Assembly (NCBI RefSeq): GCF_003479405.1
Contig: NZ_QUHB01000001.1
Location: 124,001 to 188,000, forward strand
Reading direction: 5' to 3'
Length of the DNA stretch: 64,000 nt
Source of the DNA: Eubacterium sp. AF16-48
GTDB taxonomy: Bacteria; Bacillota; Clostridia; Lachnospirales; Lachnospiraceae
This document shows positions 26,011 to 33,272 of the stretch, in pieces. A program made the position numbers and the translations under genes. Positions within the stretch are counted from its first letter, which is position 1. Every line of letters starts with the position of its first letter. The notes under the pieces were generated by a model. It did no database searches and was not told the origin of the DNA. It saw only the letters and a program-made list of their open reading frames with translations.

Positions 26011-26833
26011 ATATTCTTTTTACCAGTTCTTCAATTAAAAGACAAAACTTATCAGATGCTTTAGAGGCAGCAACGCCCACTTCTTCATCACTTAAAGGCT
26101 CTCCGGTTATTCCCGCAGCTTTGTTGGTGATACAGCTTATTCCACATACTTTAAATCCGCAATGAACGGCGGCAATGGCTTCACATACGGTACTCATACC
26201 AACAGCATCAGCTCCGAGAAGTTTGTACGTATTAATTTCAGCCGGTGTTTCGTAGTTAGGTCCGGTTGTCTGGAGATATACACCTGCTTTTAAGTCAATA
26301 TTGTTTTCCCTTGCTATGTTTTTTATTTTTTTGCATATTTCACTGTCATATATGCTGGTCATATCAGGGAAACGGGTGCCGAGTTCATCTATGTTAGGTC
26401 CAATTAAAGGAGATGGTACAAAAGATGAAATATGGTCTGTAATCATCATTAAATCCCCTACATTTAAGTTGTCGCTAATTCCACCGGCGGCGTTAGATAG
26501 AATAAGCTTTTTTGCACCCATTAGTTTCATAAGACGAATAGGTGAAACAACCTGATTCATGGAATAACCTTCATAGTAGTGGATTCTTCCGTTCATAGCG
26601 ACTACCGGAACGTCACCTAAATATCCGAAAATAAAAGCTCCTGCGTGCATTTTATTGGTGCTTATGGGAAATCCATCAATATCTGAGTAATTAATAGTTT
26701 CCTTTACATTGATTTTTTTTGCCAGTTTGTTAAGACCTGAGCCTAAAACAATTGCAACATCAGGCTTAAAATCTATCTTTGTCTTAACACAACTTAAATA
26801 TTTTTCCAATTCTTTATAATATTGTGGTGTCAT
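26009..26833 (-). CDS. punA: Purine nucleoside phosphorylase
   Basis: A 274-residue trimeric-type PNP that splits inosine or guanosine to base and ribose-1-phosphate. It shows AIVLGSGLNKL (phosphate-binding loop), GRIHYYEGY, LSNAAGGIS, HISSFVPSPL and GPNYETPAEI, with MSTVCEAIAA near the C terminus, as in the PNP/MTAP family. The start at 26833 (MTPQYYKEL) is preceded by GGAG on the minus strand; an ATG 51 nt upstream has no ribosome site. It is convergent with rnpB and divergent from pyrB. Substrate preference is inferred from the family. Confidence 0.92.
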   Translation of the reverse strand: MTPQYYKELEKYLSCVKTKIDFKPDVAIVLGSGLNKLAKKINVKETINYSDIDGFPISTNKMHAGAFIFGYLGDVPVVAMNGRIHYYEGYSMNQVVSPIRLMKLMGAKKLILSNAAGGISDNLNVGDLMMITDHISSFVPSPLIGPNIDELGTRFPDMTSIYDSEICKKIKNIARENNIDLKAGVYLQTTGPNYETPAEINTYKLLGADAVGMSTVCEAIAAVHCGFKVCGISCITNKAAGITGEPLSDEEVGVAASKASDKFCLLIEELVKRI

Positions 26834-27006
26834 AAATTTGCTCCTATCTGTAATGTGGCGTGATTTTCCGTTATCACTAAGCAATTAAGGAAAAACACTG
26901 CCATAAAAATTATTTGTTTATAATAGTATACCAGATTACCGGAAAATGTAATATTTATAAATTCAAAAATATTAAATAAATAGTGAAAAAAAATAAGTAA
27001 ATACCC

Positions 27007-27035
27007 TTGAATATTACACCTCAATAATGTATTAT
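27007..27035 (+). promoter_or_regulatory. Promoter of pyrBI
   Basis: TTGAAT (27007-27012), 17 nt, TATTAT (27030-27035). The transcript would start near 27042, only 30 nt before pyrB, too short for a PyrR-type attenuator. Confidence 0.65.
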
Positions 27036-27071
27036 CTTATTAGCAAAAAATACATATGAATGGAGGGTGAA

Positions 27072-27986
27072 ATGAGACATTTAATTAGTCCATTGGATTT
27101 TACTGTAGAAGAGTTGGATAAGTTATTAAATTTAGCCGGCGATATTGAAAAGAATCCTCAAAAATACAAAGAGTGTTGCAAAGGAAAGAAACTTGCCACT
27201 CTTTTTTATGAGCCTAGCACAAGAACAAGACTAAGCTTTGAGGCAGCTATGCTTAATTTAGGCGGAAGTGTTTTGGGATTTTCCGAGGCATCATCAAGCT
27301 CCGCATCTAAAGGGGAGAGCGTTTCAGACACCATACGAATTATATCATGTTATGCAGACATATGTGCCATGAGACACCCGAAGGAAGGTGCAGCCTTAGT
27401 TGCAGCTAAAAAATCAGGTATTCCTGTTATTAACGCAGGGGATGGAGGACATCAGCATCCTACCCAGACTTTGACGGATTTAATGACAATAAGAACCCTT
27501 AAGGGTAGACTTGATAATATTACAATTGGATTGTGTGGTGACTTGAAATTTGGAAGAACAGTGCATTCGCTTATTAACGCATTGCTTAGATATGATAATG
27601 TAAAATTTGTCCTTATTTCACCGGCGGAGCTTAAGGTTCCGGGATATATCATTGAAAATATAAAAGAAGCAGGAGCTCAGTATGAAGAGGTGTCAAGACT
27701 TGAAGATGTAATTGGTGGGCTTGATTTGCTTTATATGACAAGGGTTCAAAGGGAAAGATTCTTTAATGAAGAGGATTATATAAGACTTAAAGATAGCTTT
27801 ATTTTGGACAAAAAGAAACTAAAATCAGCAAAAGATGATATGCTGATTTTGCATCCACTGCCAAGAGTTAATGAAATTGCTGTTGAAGTAGATGATGATC
27901 CAAGGGCTGTGTACTTTAAGCAGGCACAGTTTGGTGTGTATGTGAGAATGGCACTTATTTTGACATTGTTGGAGGTGGAAGTATAA
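27072..27986 (+). CDS. pyrB: Aspartate carbamoyltransferase catalytic subunit
   Basis: A 304-residue enzyme that joins carbamoyl phosphate and aspartate, the committed step of pyrimidine synthesis. The carbamoyl phosphate motif STRTR is at 49-53, with [17 protein letters not shown] and LHPLPRV also present. The start at 27072 follows GGAGG; an ATG 12 nt upstream overlaps that ribosome site. It is followed after 1 nt by pyrI, so the two subunits are made together and form the allosteric ATCase. Confidence 0.98.
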   Translation: MRHLISPLDFTVEELDKLLNLAGDIEKNPQKYKECCKGKKLATLFYEPSTRTRLSFEAAMLNLGGSVLGFSEASSSSASKGESVSDTIRIISCYADICAMRHPKEGAALVAAKKSGIPVINAGDGGHQHPTQTLTDLMTIRTLKGRLDNITIGLCGDLKFGRTVHSLINALLRYDNVKFVLISPAELKVPGYIIENIKEAGAQYEEVSRLEDVIGGLDLLYMTRVQRERFFNEEDYIRLKDSFILDKKKLKSAKDDMLILHPLPRVNEIAVEVDDDPRAVYFKQAQFGVYVRMALILTLLEVEV

Positions 27987-27987
27987 T

Positions 27988-28428
27988 ATGCTAAATATAG
28001 ATGAAATAACAAATGGCTTTGTTTTAGACCATATTCAGGCAGGAAGGGCAATGGCTATATATCATTATCTTAATTTGGAAAAATTAGATTGCCAGGTTGC
28101 TATTATTAAAAATGCCAGAAGTAAAAAAATGGGAGTTAAAGACATAATTAAAGTAGAAGGTCCCTTAGATATTGTGGATTTTGATATATTAGGATTTATT
28201 GATCATAATATCACAGTTGATATTATCACTGACGGTAAATTAGTGGAAAAAAGAGATCTTAAGCTACCAAAGAAGATTGTTAATGTATTACATTGCAAAA
28301 ACCCAAGATGCATTACATCTATTGAGCAGGAGTTAGACCATGTTTTTGTACTAACAGACAAAAAGAATGGTTTATACAGTTGCCAATACTGTGAAGAAAA
28401 GCAGGGCAAACTTTGGGAAAAACTGTAA
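27988..28428 (+). CDS. pyrI: Aspartate carbamoyltransferase regulatory subunit
   Basis: A 146-residue regulatory subunit that binds nucleotides and docks on PyrB through a zinc domain. The N-terminal part contains GFVLDHIQAGRA and the allosteric beta-sheet domain. Four cysteines, C103, C108, C132 and C135 (CKNPRC, CQYC), bind zinc. The length is normal. TTGGAGGTGGAAGTAT overlaps the end of pyrB. It gives CTP/ATP control of the pathway by analogy with E. coli PyrI. Confidence 0.97.
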   Translation: MLNIDEITNGFVLDHIQAGRAMAIYHYLNLEKLDCQVAIIKNARSKKMGVKDIIKVEGPLDIVDFDILGFIDHNITVDIITDGKLVEKRDLKLPKKIVNVLHCKNPRCITSIEQELDHVFVLTDKKNGLYSCQYCEEKQGKLWEKL

Positions 28429-28476
28429 ATTTAAGAGCTTGTGATTTATATTGAAATTTTAATTAATATGGATTTT

Positions 28477-28527
28477 ATCCCACAAATGTTGGTTTGTGCA
28501 AACATACTACATTTTGTGGGATTTTTT
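28477..28527 (+). terminator. Intrinsic terminator of pyrBI
   Basis: ATCCCACAAATGT (28477-28489) pairs with ACATTTTGTGGGAT (28509-28522) with an inner GTTTG/CAAAC, followed by TTTTT. Confidence 0.9.
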
Positions 28528-28566
28528 GTGCTTAAGGCAGAAAAATGACAAAATGTGCCATTTGTA

Positions 28567-28595
28567 TTGAAATTACATAAATGAATTGTTATAAT
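28567..28595 (+). promoter_or_regulatory. Promoter of the zinc-ribbon protein gene
   Basis: TTGAAA (28567-28572), 17 nt, TATAAT (28590-28595) with TGT before it. A strong extended sigma-A promoter. Confidence 0.8.
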
Positions 28596-28639
28596 CAAAC
28601 GGTAATATATTTAATAACAAAGGATAGGAGGACGAAAAA

Positions 28640-28975
28640 ATGTATTGTAACCATTGTGGAAAAGAAATTAATGACAATGCAGTTGAATGCCCATATTGTG
28701 GAGGAGATACAAAGAACACGCATAATAATGATTATGGCACACCATATGTATCTGATAATGGAGGAATAGGCTGGGGGCTACTGGGATGTTGTATTCCTTT
28801 AGCAGGTTTGATTTTATTCCTTGTGTGGAAGGACACCAAGCCAAAAACAGCTAAAGCCGCAGGAATTGGTGCTTTAGTTAGCGTAGGTATTTCAATATTA
28901 TTCTACATTATAGTGATTGTAGCAGGCGTAGGAGCAGGAATGTATGGTGCTTCATCAAGTGTTACAGGATTTTAG
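28640..28975 (+). CDS. Zinc-ribbon membrane protein
   Basis: A 111-residue protein that begins MYCNHCGKEINDNAVECPYCGGD, a zinc ribbon with two CxxC pairs. Two hydrophobic segments follow (about 42-63 and 72-98), separated by a short charged loop (WKDTKPKTAKAA). Such zinc-ribbon plus membrane proteins are common and largely uncharacterised in Clostridia. AGGAGG precedes the ATG. It is followed after 9 nt by a DUF2085 gene, so they form a short operon. Confidence 0.8.
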   Translation: MYCNHCGKEINDNAVECPYCGGDTKNTHNNDYGTPYVSDNGGIGWGLLGCCIPLAGLILFLVWKDTKPKTAKAAGIGALVSVGISILFYIIVIVAGVGAGMYGASSSVTGF

Positions 28976-28984
28976 GAATGTGGC

Positions 28985-29362
28985 ATGAAAAGATGGTTAT
29001 GTAAATGGCTACCCATCATATTTGGATGCCATCAAAGACCTGAACGTTCATTTTTCTTTCATGGAAAACAGTTTCCAATATGCGCAAGGTGTACAGGTGA
29101 ACTTATAGGAATTATAGTAACTCCTATAGGATATTTCTTTTTGAAAAATTTACCTATATGGGTGTTTTTTGTTTTATTAATTCCACTTGTAACAGATGGT
29201 TTGATACAGGCAAAAACAAAGTATGAAAGTAATAACACTAAGCGCTTGATTACGGGCATATTATTTGGAATAGGCTTAATGATGTTGTTTATGATATCTA
29301 CAGCGTATTGCTTTAATATAGGGGTTGATATTGGAAGAAAATGGAGATACTCGCAGTTATAA
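28985..29362 (+). CDS. DUF2085 family membrane protein
   Basis: A 125-residue membrane protein with the DUF2085 signature CHQRPERSFFFHGKQFPICARCTGE near residues 15-39 and three hydrophobic segments after it (about 40-55, 57-72, 88-110). The conserved Cys and His residues could bind a metal. The function of the family is unknown. It shares the transcript of the zinc-ribbon gene, ending at a strong terminator. Confidence 0.85.
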   Translation: MKRWLCKWLPIIFGCHQRPERSFFFHGKQFPICARCTGELIGIIVTPIGYFFLKNLPIWVFFVLLIPLVTDGLIQAKTKYESNNTKRLITGILFGIGLMMLFMISTAYCFNIGVDIGRKWRYSQL

Positions 29363-29380
29363 AATATCGTATTAAAGTAT

Positions 29381-29427
29381 AAGCAGAACTTTATGTCGAA
29401 AGAAAACATTGAAGTTCTGCTTTTTTG
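29381..29427 (+). terminator. Intrinsic terminator after the DUF2085 gene
   Basis: AAGCAGAACTT (29381-29391) pairs with AAGTTCTGCTT (29412-29422), with inner ATGT/ACAT, followed by TTTTTT. Confidence 0.9.
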
Positions 29428-29599
29428 ATAGTTATATTTAAGAAGCAGATGAGATGGTGAGATATGGAAATGACTGGAATAGGGATGACTAGAATATGGA
29501 TATAATAAAAATTAAAATCCAACTGCTCGCATCACATAAATTCAAAAAAAGAATAAAAGAATTATTAAAATCCAAAAATTACTAAAAATATTGAAATAA

Positions 29600-29640
29600 A
29601 AAATCCCGTAAATTATATCATACATAATACAATCTACGGG
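29600..29640 (-). terminator. Terminator of the CNNM-family gene
   Basis: On the minus strand CCCGTA (29640-29635) pairs with TACGGG (29610-29605) around a 24-nt loop, followed by ATTTTTTATTT. It lies about 60 nt after the gene's stop. The rest of 29428-29697 holds no gene. Confidence 0.65.
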
Positions 29641-29697
29641 AATGTTTCGTATTTATTTATCGATACCTTACGGGGCGTTTATATATATCCCACAAAA

Positions 29698-30999
29698 CTA
29701 TTTGTCAGATTCTGAATTAACCTCATCAGATGGAGTGTCATCTTCATGGTCAATTTTGACCTTAACCAAATCAATTCGTTTATCATCCATTTTGATAACT
29801 GTAAGTTTGCAGTTATCAATTTTCACACTGTCACCTTTGTTTGGTAGGCGGTCTAAGTGTTCAATAATAAGTCCACCGAGAGATTCATAATCTTCTGAAT
29901 CTATATTAGTACCCAATTCGTCATTGAAATCATCTAAATTAATTGAGCCTTCAACAATGTATTCATGTTCACCAATTTGTCTGACAGCAAGCTCCTCAGC
30001 CTGGTCGAACTCATCGTGGATATCACCTATGATTTCTTCCACAATATCTTCTAATGTAATAAGGCCCTCAGCCTGACCATATTCATCTAAAACAATACAC
30101 ATTCCGGGCTCATTATTTCTCATTTCTATAAGAAGGTCATTAAGCTCTTCTTTTTCGTGAGTATAATAAGGTTCACGCATTAATTTATTAACATCAAAAT
30201 TTACACGGTTTACTTCATTTATAAGCATATCTTTAATGTTGATAATTCCCACAATATTATCTGTATCATCTTTATAAACAGGTATACGGGTAAATTTATC
30301 TGACTTAATAACAGATAAAAGTTCATCGTATGAAACATCAATAGGAACCATGGTTATATCAACCTTAGGAATCATAATGTCTTTAGCACATGTGTCTCCG
30401 AAATCAAAAACGTTGTTAATCATATCGTACTCATCATCTTCGATAATACCCTCTTCCTGACTAACCCCCACAATGGTTCTTAATTCATCTTCAGTAATAG
30501 CTGCTGAATTTAAATTTACGTTAACTCTGAATATTTTTAACAGAAAGCTGGAAAACAGATTCAGCACAAAAATAACCGGAGTTAAAATAAACATAAAAAA
30601 TTTAATTGGCTTTGCATAAGATAATGCAATTGACTCAGCATGAAGAGTTGCTACCGTTTTGGGAATAATTTCACCAAAAATAATGATGACAAGTGTAAGT
30701 ACGCCTACGCAAACGCTGACAACTATGTTTACATCAAAAATATGCTGGGCTAAAACTGTTGTAAGAGAAGAAGCAGCAATATTAACAATATTGTTACCTA
30801 TCAAAACAGTGCTAAGCATCTTTCTGGAATTGCTAAGTACCTTATCAAGTACAATAGCTTTCTTATTTCCGTCATCAACGAGCATTCTCAATCTTACTTT
30901 ATTAAATGTAGTAAGAGCAGTTTCGGCTGATGAAAAAAACGCCGAGAATAACAATAAAACAAATAATATGCATAGCAGAGCTATGTCACTGGGTCCCAT
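29698..30999 (-). CDS. CNNM/CorC-type transporter (HlyC/CorC family)
   Basis: A 433-residue membrane protein. The N-terminal DUF21/CNNM domain has four hydrophobic segments (about 5-27, 60-80, 95-115, 130-155) with the ALTTFNKVRLRM segment. Two CBS domains lie at about 205-330 (MIPKVDITMVPIDVSYDEL, VLDEYGQAEGLITLEDIVEEIIGDI), and a CorC/HlyC C-terminal domain at about 345-420. The family exports or transports Mg or other divalent ions; older annotations call it hemolysin. AAGGAG precedes the ATG on the minus strand. It stands alone between convergent and divergent neighbours. Confidence 0.92.
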   Translation of the reverse strand: MGPSDIALLCILFVLLLFSAFFSSAETALTTFNKVRLRMLVDDGNKKAIVLDKVLSNSRKMLSTVLIGNNIVNIAASSLTTVLAQHIFDVNIVVSVCVGVLTLVIIIFGEIIPKTVATLHAESIALSYAKPIKFFMFILTPVIFVLNLFSSFLLKIFRVNVNLNSAAITEDELRTIVGVSQEEGIIEDDEYDMINNVFDFGDTCAKDIMIPKVDITMVPIDVSYDELLSVIKSDKFTRIPVYKDDTDNIVGIINIKDMLINEVNRVNFDVNKLMREPYYTHEKEELNDLLIEMRNNEPGMCIVLDEYGQAEGLITLEDIVEEIIGDIHDEFDQAEELAVRQIGEHEYIVEGSINLDDFNDELGTNIDSEDYESLGGLIIEHLDRLPNKGDSVKIDNCKLTVIKMDDKRIDLVKVKIDHEDDTPSDEVNSESDK

Positions 31000-31159
31000 A
31001 TAAATCTCCTTACAAAAAATATTTCAGGCAAAAGCCTGTTAGAGTCGATTGTACAATATAGATAATTTAAAGTCAACAAACCGTAATAAATTATACGCTT
31101 TCATAATATAAATTATTATATAAACGTTAGGAAAGGCTGGTATTACCGGTAAATAAATT

Positions 31160-31516
31160 ATGAAAAAAGTTGCAGTGATATTTTTAAAGGAAACATTGAT
31201 ACAAATGATTATAAGTACAGTATTGTTGGCACTAATTGCTTTTGTGGTTCTTAAAATTTCACCTTCTGTGGCAACAATAAAAATAATGGTGTTGATAATT
31301 TATGGAATTGCGTCATTTTGTGGTGGGGTGATAGTGGGAAAGGTTATGGAAAGCAGAAAATTTGTGTGGGGAGCATTAGCCGGACTGATTTATTTTGCAA
31401 TAATTTTTCTCACAGCACTAATTTCAAAAGGAAGCGTCTCATCAGGAAGTGTAGGACTCTTTTCAGGATGTATTGTTTCCGTGGTGGCAGGAACAATAGG
31501 AGGAATGCTTAGTTAA
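31160..31516 (+). CDS. TIGR04086 family membrane protein
   Basis: A 118-residue protein with four predicted membrane helices (about 9-32, 42-61, 68-88, 95-117) and small-residue motifs such as GIASFCGGVIVGKVMESR and GTIGGMLS. It matches the TIGR04086 family of clostridial membrane proteins, which often lies by yajC or the SCIFF genes. Function is unknown. It precedes the SCIFF peptide gene by 157 nt, and the SCIFF gene has its own promoter. Confidence 0.8.
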   Translation: MKKVAVIFLKETLIQMIISTVLLALIAFVVLKISPSVATIKIMVLIIYGIASFCGGVIVGKVMESRKFVWGALAGLIYFAIIFLTALISKGSVSSGSVGLFSGCIVSVVAGTIGGMLS

Positions 31517-31587
31517 AGGGGGGATAGGATAATAGGGGAATGATTTTAAACGATTTTAACAGGATTTTGATACAATAAAGAAAACGT

Positions 31588-31615
31588 TTGAAAAAATACC
31601 ATATTGTGATATAAT
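31588..31615 (+). promoter_or_regulatory. Promoter of the SCIFF peptide gene
   Basis: TTGAAA (31588-31593), 16 nt, TATAAT (31610-31615) preceded by TGA, an extended -10. The leader is about 50 nt. Confidence 0.8.
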
Positions 31616-31673
31616 AACCTAAGACTTGTGCAGCTTTACATAAATAAGCACAAAATAGATTTGGAGGATTACC

Positions 31674-31814
31674 ATGAAACATATTAAGACATTAAATGCA
31701 AAAACATTAAAGGACACAATGAAAAAAGGCGGATGCGGTGAATGTCAGACATCATGTCAGTCTGCTTGCAAGACTTCTTGTACAGTAGGAAACCAGACTT
31801 GCGAAAACAAATAA
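31674..31814 (+). CDS. scfA: SCIFF ribosomal peptide precursor (six cysteines)
   Basis: A 46-residue peptide. It starts MKHIKTLNAKTLKDTMKKGG and ends with a core holding six cysteines (C21, C24, C28, C32, C36, C43). This is the SCIFF (six cysteines in forty-five residues) pattern, nearly universal in Clostridia. Its Cys residues are crosslinked by a radical SAM maturase to the alpha or beta carbon of another residue (thioether, Cys-Thr in the studied example). TTGGAGGATTACC precedes the ATG. The maturase gene follows 78 nt later. The biological role of the mature peptide is not known. Confidence 0.95.
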   Translation: MKHIKTLNAKTLKDTMKKGGCGECQTSCQSACKTSCTVGNQTCENK

Positions 31815-31825
31815 AATTTTATATG

Positions 31826-31871
31826 GCATTATTTTATAACAGAGCCGAATTTTCGACTCTGTTATAATGCG
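31826..31871 (+). promoter_or_regulatory. Hairpin between scfA and scfB
   Basis: TTATAACAGAG (31834-31844) pairs with CTCTGTTATAA (31857-31867), with inner CGAA/TTCG and outer GCATTAT/ATAATGC pairs possible. No T run follows, so it is more likely an mRNA-stabilising or partial-termination element that raises peptide over enzyme. Confidence 0.6.
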
Positions 31872-31892
31872 TTAAAAAGGGAGGAAGTCACA

Positions 31893-33254
31893 GTGATTCA
31901 TCAGTATAAAAGCAATGGATATAACATTGTAATGGACGTTAACAGTGGCGCAGTGCATGTGGTTGACGACGTTACATATGATGCTATAGAGTTGTTTGAA
32001 GATATTTCTTCTTCTGAAATTGTTGATAAACTGAAGGATAAGTATAATGAGTCCGATATTTTAGAGGCAATTGACGAAATAGAAGAATTAAAAAAAGATG
32101 GACAACTGTTTACCGAAGACATATATCAGCCGTTTGTTGAAAAGTTTAAGGAGAACCGTCAGACCGTGGTTAAGGCTTTGTGCCTGCATATAGCCCATGA
32201 TTGTAACCTGGCATGCAAGTATTGTTTTGCTGAGGAGGGTGAGTATCACGGAAGAAGAGAACTTATGAGCTTCGAGGTTGGAAAGAAAGCCCTGGATTTT
32301 CTTGTTAAAAATTCAGGCAATAGAGTAAACCTTGAAGTAGACTTCTTTGGTGGTGAACCATTAATGAACTGGGAGGTTGTAAAGCAGTTAGTTGAATATG
32401 GACGTTCGTTAGAAAAGCCATACAACAAGAAATTCAGATTTACCCTTACCACTAATGGTGTACTTCTTAACGACGAGATTATGGAGTATTTGAATAAGGA
32501 AATGTCTAATGTAGTAATTAGTCTTGATGGTCGTAAGGAAGTCAACGACAGAATGAGACCATTTAGAAACGGAAAAGGAAGTTACGACCTTATTGTTCCA
32601 AAATTCAAAAAGCTTGCAGAAAGCCGTAATCAGACCAATTATTATATAAGAGGTACATTTACAAGAGATAATCTTGATTTTTCTGAAGATGTAAAACATT
32701 TTGCTGATTTAGGATTTAAACAGATGTCAATTGAGCCTGTTGTTGGTCCGGAAGAAGATCCGTATTCCATTAGGGAAGAGGATTTACCGACAATAATGGA
32801 AGAGTACGATAAACTTGCACTTGAATACATAAAGCGTGAGAAGGAAGGCAGAGGCTTTAATTTCTTCCACTTTATGATTGATTTAAATCAGGGACCATGC
32901 GTGTATAAGCGCTTATCGGGATGTGGTTCAGGAACTGAATATCTTGCAGTTACACCATGGGGAGATTTTTACCCGTGCCATCAATTTGTTGGAAACGAAG
33001 ATTTTCTTATGGGAAATGTAAATGATGGAATTGTCCGTAAAGACATTGTTTCCACATTCGGAGACTGTAATGTGTATTCAAAAGAAAAATGTAAAAACTG
33101 CTTTGCAAGATTTTATTGCAGTGGCGGTTGTGCTGCAAACTCATATAATTTTCATGGCACAATTAATGATGCTTATGATATCGGATGTGAAATGCAGAGA
33201 AAAAGGGTGGAATGCTCAATAATGATAAAAGCAGCGTTAGCCGACGCTGACTGA
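31893..33254 (+). CDS. scfB: SCIFF radical SAM thioether maturase
   Basis: A 453-residue radical SAM enzyme. The N-terminal 90 residues form a RiPP-recognition-like domain (VVDDVTYDAIELFEDIS). The 4Fe-4S motif is C104-NLA-C108-KY-C111. The SPASM region holds further cysteines (CGSGTEYLAVTPWGDFYPC, CKNCFARFYCSGGC) for two auxiliary clusters. The family forms Cys thioether links in SCIFF peptides (CteB of Clostridium thermocellum is the studied example). The start is GTG after GGGAGGAAGTCACA. It is followed after 18 nt by secDF, with no terminator between them. Confidence 0.95.
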   Translation: MIHQYKSNGYNIVMDVNSGAVHVVDDVTYDAIELFEDISSSEIVDKLKDKYNESDILEAIDEIEELKKDGQLFTEDIYQPFVEKFKENRQTVVKALCLHIAHDCNLACKYCFAEEGEYHGRRELMSFEVGKKALDFLVKNSGNRVNLEVDFFGGEPLMNWEVVKQLVEYGRSLEKPYNKKFRFTLTTNGVLLNDEIMEYLNKEMSNVVISLDGRKEVNDRMRPFRNGKGSYDLIVPKFKKLAESRNQTNYYIRGTFTRDNLDFSEDVKHFADLGFKQMSIEPVVGPEEDPYSIREEDLPTIMEEYDKLALEYIKREKEGRGFNFFHFMIDLNQGPCVYKRLSGCGSGTEYLAVTPWGDFYPCHQFVGNEDFLMGNVNDGIVRKDIVSTFGDCNVYSKEKCKNCFARFYCSGGCAANSYNFHGTINDAYDIGCEMQRKRVECSIMIKAALADAD

Positions 33255-33272
33255 TAAGAAAGAGGTTAAAAG

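Noticed and set aside
26885..27071. PyrR-binding or attenuator leader before pyrB
   Set aside because: The predicted transcript leader is only about 30 nt, too short for such an element.
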